Assembly: GCA_964615935.1 (NCBI GenBank)
Contig: CAZTTG010000154.1
Span: forward strand, 1 to 9,308
Reading direction: 5' to 3'
Length of the DNA: 9,308 bases
Source: CAZTTG01 sp964615935
GTDB lineage: Bacteria; Planctomycetota; UBA1135; GCA-002686595
Positions 6,799-9,308 of the stretch are shown here, piece after piece. The translations under genes were made by a program, and so were the position numbers. The notes beneath the pieces were generated by a model, which did no database searches, was not told the origin of the DNA, and was given only the letters and a program-made list of their open reading frames with translations. The number at the start of each line of letters is the position of its first letter. Position 1 is the stretch's first letter.

Positions 6799-6962
6799 AT
6801 GCGCTGACTCGCAGGGCGACGCAAGGGGCTGCAACAGCGCGACTTGCAGCAAGCGCTAGGGGGCTTGGCCAGTCTCCTCGGCCCACGCCCTCGACTCGCA
6901 CCAAGTCGTACAAAAAAGCACCGTTGTGTGCGCTAGCTGCATACACCAGCGCATACAACGCC
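6799..6962. other. Probable attL-side region between the tRNA and integrase
   Basis: No gene is visible in this stretch. It is rich in short inverted repeats: GCTGCAA (6828-6834) with TTGCAGC (6844-6850), CGACTTG (6840-6846) with CAAGTCG (6902-6908), and a 12-base pair at 6923-6959. Such repeats are common where a tyrosine integrase binds its core and arm sites. The exact attachment core cannot be defined without the right end of the element or an empty site; its left copy is expected in the tRNA 3' end. Confidence 0.45.
6912..6959 (-). terminator. Probable rho-independent terminator of the integrase gene
   Basis: Reading the minus strand from the integrase stop, GTTGTATGCGCT (6959-6948), a 13-base loop and AGCGCACACAAC (6934-6923) form a 12-base stem with one G-T pair. 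Five bases later comes TTTTTT (6917-6912). The stem begins 3 bases after the integrase stop. The spacing between stem and T-run is slightly long, and the same repeat could instead be an integrase-binding site. Confidence 0.6.
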
Positions 6963-8108
6963 TCAGGCCCCCCGCCGGCGGGTTCTCGTCCGCGCCCGCT
7001 TCGGGGTTTCGATCCCTGGCAGGAGGTCGATTCCGTGCTCCGCGAGATCGGTCAGCCCCAGCTTCGTGTAGTACCGCATCGTCAGCTCAACCGTCGAGTG
7101 CCGCATCAGCCGCTGGTGGACGGCCGGAAGCACCCCGCCGAGCGCCAGTCGGGTTCCGTAGGTGACTCGGAGGGCATGAAGGTCGGCGTGTTCCCCCCGG
7201 TCGTTCACCAGCACGATTCCGGCCTCCTTGAAGTCCTTCTGGCGGGTCCCGTTCGAGACCGGCTTCGGGAAGACTCGGGCTGCCGGAAGCACGTTCCGAG
7301 GTCTCGTACTACGGATCTCCTTCACCAGTTCGGGGTGCAGCGGCAGCTCATCCACCCGCCGTTTCGCCTTGCCCCCTCGAATGGTCAGCCTCCGCGCCTC
7401 CAGATCGACCGCACCCCATGTCAGCCGCTCCAGATCGCTTCGCCTCAGTCCGGCCAGAAGCGCAAAGAGGTACCAGAGGGGCCGCAACTTGGCTTGTGAG
7501 TTCTGCTGGGCCTTCCTTCGCGCAACCGCCATCAGACTCTTGGTCTCCTTCTCCGTGAGGGCTCGGCGCACCCGTCGTCTGTCCAGAACCTCATTCCGTC
7601 TGGGAATCACGACAAGGAGATTGCTGCGCAGTCGGCCGTTCTTGACGCACCAGGTCAAGAAGGCCCGAGCACATTCGAGTTTCAGGTTGATCGACCTCGC
7701 GGAGATTCCCGCTTCGGAAAGGGCACACAACCGCGCATCGACCACGTCGGGAAGGATGTCCGTCAATCTGGCCGCCCCCGTCGCCTCAAGCAACCAGTCC
7801 AGATGTCTCTTCTTCTGCTTGAGGCCGAACGCGGCCTGCTTGTCTTTGCAGGAGGTCAAGTAGCCATCCAGGTGTTCCTGGGCGGGCTTGCAGACTTGCT
7901 CCTGGTAGTGCTCATGGAGGGGGTCTACCGCGCCACTGAGGATCAACGCGACCTCCGCCTCCTTCTCCGCCAGTATTCGATGGGCCGCTCGCTTGTCAGA
8001 TGTACCTGAACTTACGGTGATTCGCTTCCCGTTCTGGTCGTGGTACACGATCGAGTAGTTGCGAAGCGGCTTACCATCACGTCTCTTGCGCTTGTAGACC
8101 GTACCCAC
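6963..8108 (-). CDS. int: Tyrosine recombinase / phage-type integrase
   Basis: 381 residues. It would catalyse site-specific insertion and excision of the element at tRNA-Ser. The N-terminal part (1-50) is a basic arm-binding-type segment, followed by a SAM-like core-binding domain at about 70-165. The catalytic domain carries all the expected residues: Arg222 (AGLRRSDL), Lys247 (RGGKAKRR), His311 and Arg314 (HALR), His337 (MRHSTVELT) and nucleophile Tyr346 (MRYY), nine residues after the His as in Xer and lambda-type enzymes. The GTG start at 8108 is set by AAGGAGG six bases upstream. The gene is on the minus strand and reads toward the tRNA. Base and codon use is visibly less GC-biased than in the genes left of the tRNA, which agrees with horizontal transfer. 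It looks intact. Confidence 0.96.
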   Translation of the reverse strand: MGTVYKRKRRDGKPLRNYSIVYHDQNGKRITVSSGTSDKRAAHRILAEKEAEVALILSGAVDPLHEHYQEQVCKPAQEHLDGYLTSCKDKQAAFGLKQKKRHLDWLLEATGAARLTDILPDVVDARLCALSEAGISARSINLKLECARAFLTWCVKNGRLRSNLLVVIPRRNEVLDRRRVRRALTEKETKSLMAVARRKAQQNSQAKLRPLWYLFALLAGLRRSDLERLTWGAVDLEARRLTIRGGKAKRRVDELPLHPELVKEIRSTRPRNVLPAARVFPKPVSNGTRQKDFKEAGIVLVNDRGEHADLHALRVTYGTRLALGGVLPAVHQRLMRHSTVELTMRYYTKLGLTDLAEHGIDLLPGIETPKRARTRTRRRGA

Positions 8109-8114
8109 GGCTGC

Positions 8115-8121
8115 CCTCCTT
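8115..8121 (-). promoter_or_regulatory. Strong ribosome binding site of int
   Basis: AAGGAGG on the minus strand, six bases before GTG (8108-8106). It fixes the unusual start codon, since there is no ATG nearby in frame. Confidence 0.8.
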
Positions 8122-8153
8122 GCTCCTTCGTTCGGAATTGTGTGATCCCACGA

Positions 8154-8182
8154 ACTACGGCCCCGGCTGTTCCGCGTGTCAA
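8154..8182 (-). promoter_or_regulatory. Candidate integrase promoter
   Basis: On the minus strand, a perfect TTGACA (8182-8177) is followed after 17 bases by CGTAGT (8159-8154), a weak -10 box. It lies in the 91-base gap between the HTH gene and int. Just downstream, GTTCG (8155-8151 on this strand) and CGAAC (8134-8130) form a short inverted repeat that could bind a regulator such as the neighbouring HTH protein. This would allow int to be transcribed separately from the rep-HTH pair. Confidence 0.4.
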
Positions 8183-8199
8183 GCTGGGGAAACAGGAAG

Positions 8200-8415
8200 C
8201 TACTTCCGGCCTCCCGCTAACCCGCGTCCACGCCTGCGTTTGGACTTCTCGATCCAAGCGTCCAGATCCACTCGGTCATACCGCACGGTCCTCCCGAAGC
8301 ACACGCGGGGAATCTCCCCGCCCCTGCCGAGGGTCCACAGCTTGCGCTCGCTGATCCCGAGGTAGATCGCGGCCTCCTTGGAGCGGAGGAGGCGCTGCTG
8401 CTCTTGGCCGCTCAC
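8200..8415 (-). CDS. Small HTH protein, AlpA/excisionase-like (MerR-type HTH_17)
   Basis: 71 residues. The segment LLRSKEAAIYLGISERKLW (9-27) is the recognition helix-turn-helix of the HTH_17 family. It is followed by the wing-like part GEIPRVCFGRTVRYDRVDLDAWIEK (33-57) and a basic tail. Proteins of this size next to an integrase are usually excisionases or AlpA-type activators of int; which of the two cannot be told here. The GTG start at 8415 overlaps the stop of the upstream gene as GTGA, with GGGAGG seven bases upstream, so it is probably translationally coupled to the primase-like gene. Longer in-frame starts exist but would run into that gene's coding region without homology. Confidence 0.9.
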   Translation of the reverse strand: MSGQEQQRLLRSKEAAIYLGISERKLWTLGRGGEIPRVCFGRTVRYDRVDLDAWIEKSKRRRGRGLAGGRK

Positions 8416-9308
8416 GGCCCCGCCTCCCGCTCCTCGACCTCGCCCTCGGGCCGATCCGGTGGGTGGCATCGGGCGCAGAGCCATCCGCCCGGCGCACCGT
8501 GGCCCGCGTCCCGCAGGCGCCACCACAGCCGGCCGCTGCACATGAAGCAGGCCCCCACAGGACGGGTGCCGCCCGCATCGGAGGAGATGGGGTCTGTACC
8601 GTCCACATCGTCCACACCGTCCGAACCCCCCTTCTCGGCCTCCTCGCGGCCGCTCTTGGGCGGACGGTTGCGCGGACGGTCGGACGGTAGGTCATGCTGG
8701 ACCGTCCGCGCCTGATCGCGGTCGTCGGCCCCGTCCGCGCCGGTCTCGGACGGTTGGACGGTCTGGACGGTCTCATCCGCCTCATCTCCGAGGGCTCGGA
8801 TGGTGTAGATCCTAGCGCGGTCCCGGCCAGCACCTCGGTTCTCGCGGGACGGTGGGAGCACCTCGACCCCGAGCCGAGCCAAGGCTGGGACGGCGCGCCG
8901 TATCCTGCTTGCCATCTTCCGAGCACTGTCCGGCCAGCTTCGGGGCTTGTTATCGGGTGTAAGCCGCTCCAGAAGCTCCGTCGCGGTCCCGCACCACTCG
9001 CCCGCCTGGGTGGCGAGGCCAAGCACTGCGAGGGCTACGGGGTCCGACTCGACCACATCCCGTGCAACCCGATCACGCTGGCCCCGGTATTGCGCTAAGG
9101 CGTTGCTGCCGAGAACGCGATCCACAGCAGCCAGCACCCGATCGAAGTCCGCCATCCTTGACGGCTCGCTCAACTCGATGTCAGGCAGTACAGCGAGCAC
9201 CTTCGCTAGAAGATCGAGCAGTCCAGCGAGAATCTGGCCTCGCTTGGCCTCGAACTCCGCACGCAACTCCGCCTCAGTGCGTCTACGACATGGTGGGATG
9301 GGCTCCAG
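8412..9308 (-). CDS. Replicative primase/helicase-type ATPase of the mobile element, C-terminal part (5' end outside window)
   Basis: 298 residues are visible, and the frame stays open to the window edge. The first visible residues LEPIPPCRRRTEAELRAEFE (ending near 9249) resemble the segment just after the ATPase core in phage and integrative-element DNA primase/ATP-binding proteins (an LPPIP..RR..E.EL..F pattern). So the TTG at 9266 is internal and not a start. Next comes the usual C-terminal helical region, with RGQILAGLLDLL, MADFDRVLAAVD, EWCGTATELLERL and WPDSARKMASRIRR. After that lies a polar linker of about 70 residues rich in TVQ, SDG and DRP, and then a zinc ribbon in the last 45 residues, CxxC (CFMC) and CxxC (CARCHPP). 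The ATPase motifs themselves lie beyond the window. Role inferred from family resemblance: replication of the excised element. The linker DNA carries an unusual heptamer array. Confidence 0.75.
   Translation of the reverse strand: MEPIPPCRRRTEAELRAEFEAKRGQILAGLLDLLAKVLAVLPDIELSEPSRMADFDRVLAAVDRVLGSNALAQYRGQRDRVARDVVESDPVALAVLGLATQAGEWCGTATELLERLTPDNKPRSWPDSARKMASRIRRAVPALARLGVEVLPPSRENRGAGRDRARIYTIRALGDEADETVQTVQPSETGADGADDRDQARTVQHDLPSDRPRNRPPKSGREEAEKGGSDGVDDVDGTDPISSDAGGTRPVGACFMCSGRLWWRLRDAGHGAPGGWLCARCHPPDRPEGEVEEREAGP
8598..8853. repeat. Array of heptamer GGACGGT/ACCGTCC in the primase-gene linker
   Basis: Exact GGACGGT starts at 8662, 8674, 8682, 8748, 8756, 8765 and 8847, and exact ACCGTCC at 8598, 8616 and 8701. 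One-mismatch copies start at 8607, 8730 and just outside at 8570 and 8888. Local spacings are 8, 9 or 12 bases. The copies fall in all three codon phases of the gene (five, three and two copies), encoding DG, TV, PS and RP alike, so the repetition is in the DNA and not simply in the peptide. Function is unknown; iteron-like origin sites or simple repeat expansion are both possible. Confidence 0.8.

Noticed and set aside
7228..7863. A 211-residue plus-strand frame antisense to int
   Set aside because: No family resemblance, and the minus-strand integrase has all its catalytic residues in the same interval.
8598..8853. CRISPR array reading of the short repeats
   Set aside because: The repeat unit is 7 bases with irregular 8-12-base spacing and both orientations, and it lies inside a coding frame. 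There is no CRISPR-like repeat-spacer structure and there are no cas genes.
9264..9266. TTG at 9266 as the start of the primase-like gene
   Set aside because: The frame remains open to 9308, and the upstream residues (LEPIPPCRRRTEAE) fit the family pattern, so the gene is cut by the window edge.

Overview
The window reads as high-GC bacterial chromosome into which an integrative mobile element has inserted at a tRNA-Ser gene. GC is very high and codons are strongly GC-ended from about 60 to 6700. Shine-Dalgarno sites are purine-rich, and several genes start with GTG. The gene set (ThyX, a Rhizobium-type L-asparaginase, stand-alone NnrD, a large HEAT-repeat protein, a BFN-domain protein) fits high-GC phyla such as Myxococcota and other former Deltaproteobacteria, Planctomycetota or Acidobacteriota. 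I cannot name the phylum from the sequence alone.

Layout, left to right. Bases 9-55 are an uninterrupted run of 47 G, probably a contig-end or sequencing artefact. No gene is visible in 1-188. On the minus strand from 5963 down to 189 lie, in transcription order, an L-asparaginase of the Rhizobium etli ReAV type, an ADP-dependent NAD(P)H-hydrate dehydratase (overlapping it by GTGA), a roughly 1000-residue HEAT-repeat protein with a probable signal peptide (5 bases further on), and thyX (62 bases further on, with its own possible promoter). A 213-base divergent spacer separates asparaginase from a plus-strand bifunctional-nuclease (BFN/DUF151) gene. Next comes tRNA-Ser(UGA) with encoded CCA.

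Right of the tRNA the composition becomes visibly less GC-rich and the gene content becomes mobile. A tyrosine integrase reads toward the tRNA, preceded by a small HTH (AlpA/excisionase-like) gene and by the 3' part of a primase/helicase-type ATPase gene that runs off the window end. This is the usual left end of an element that integrates into the 3' end of a tRNA. The right attachment site and the rest of the element are outside the window.

Two observations stand out. The ThyX signature motif is split by an insertion of about 27 residues and its RHR triplet is replaced by KYQ, while the dUMP-contacting half of the motif is intact. The linker of the replication ATPase also contains ten exact copies of one heptamer (GGACGGT/ACCGTCC) in both orientations and in all three codon phases, which suggests a repeat maintained at DNA level rather than a peptide repeat.
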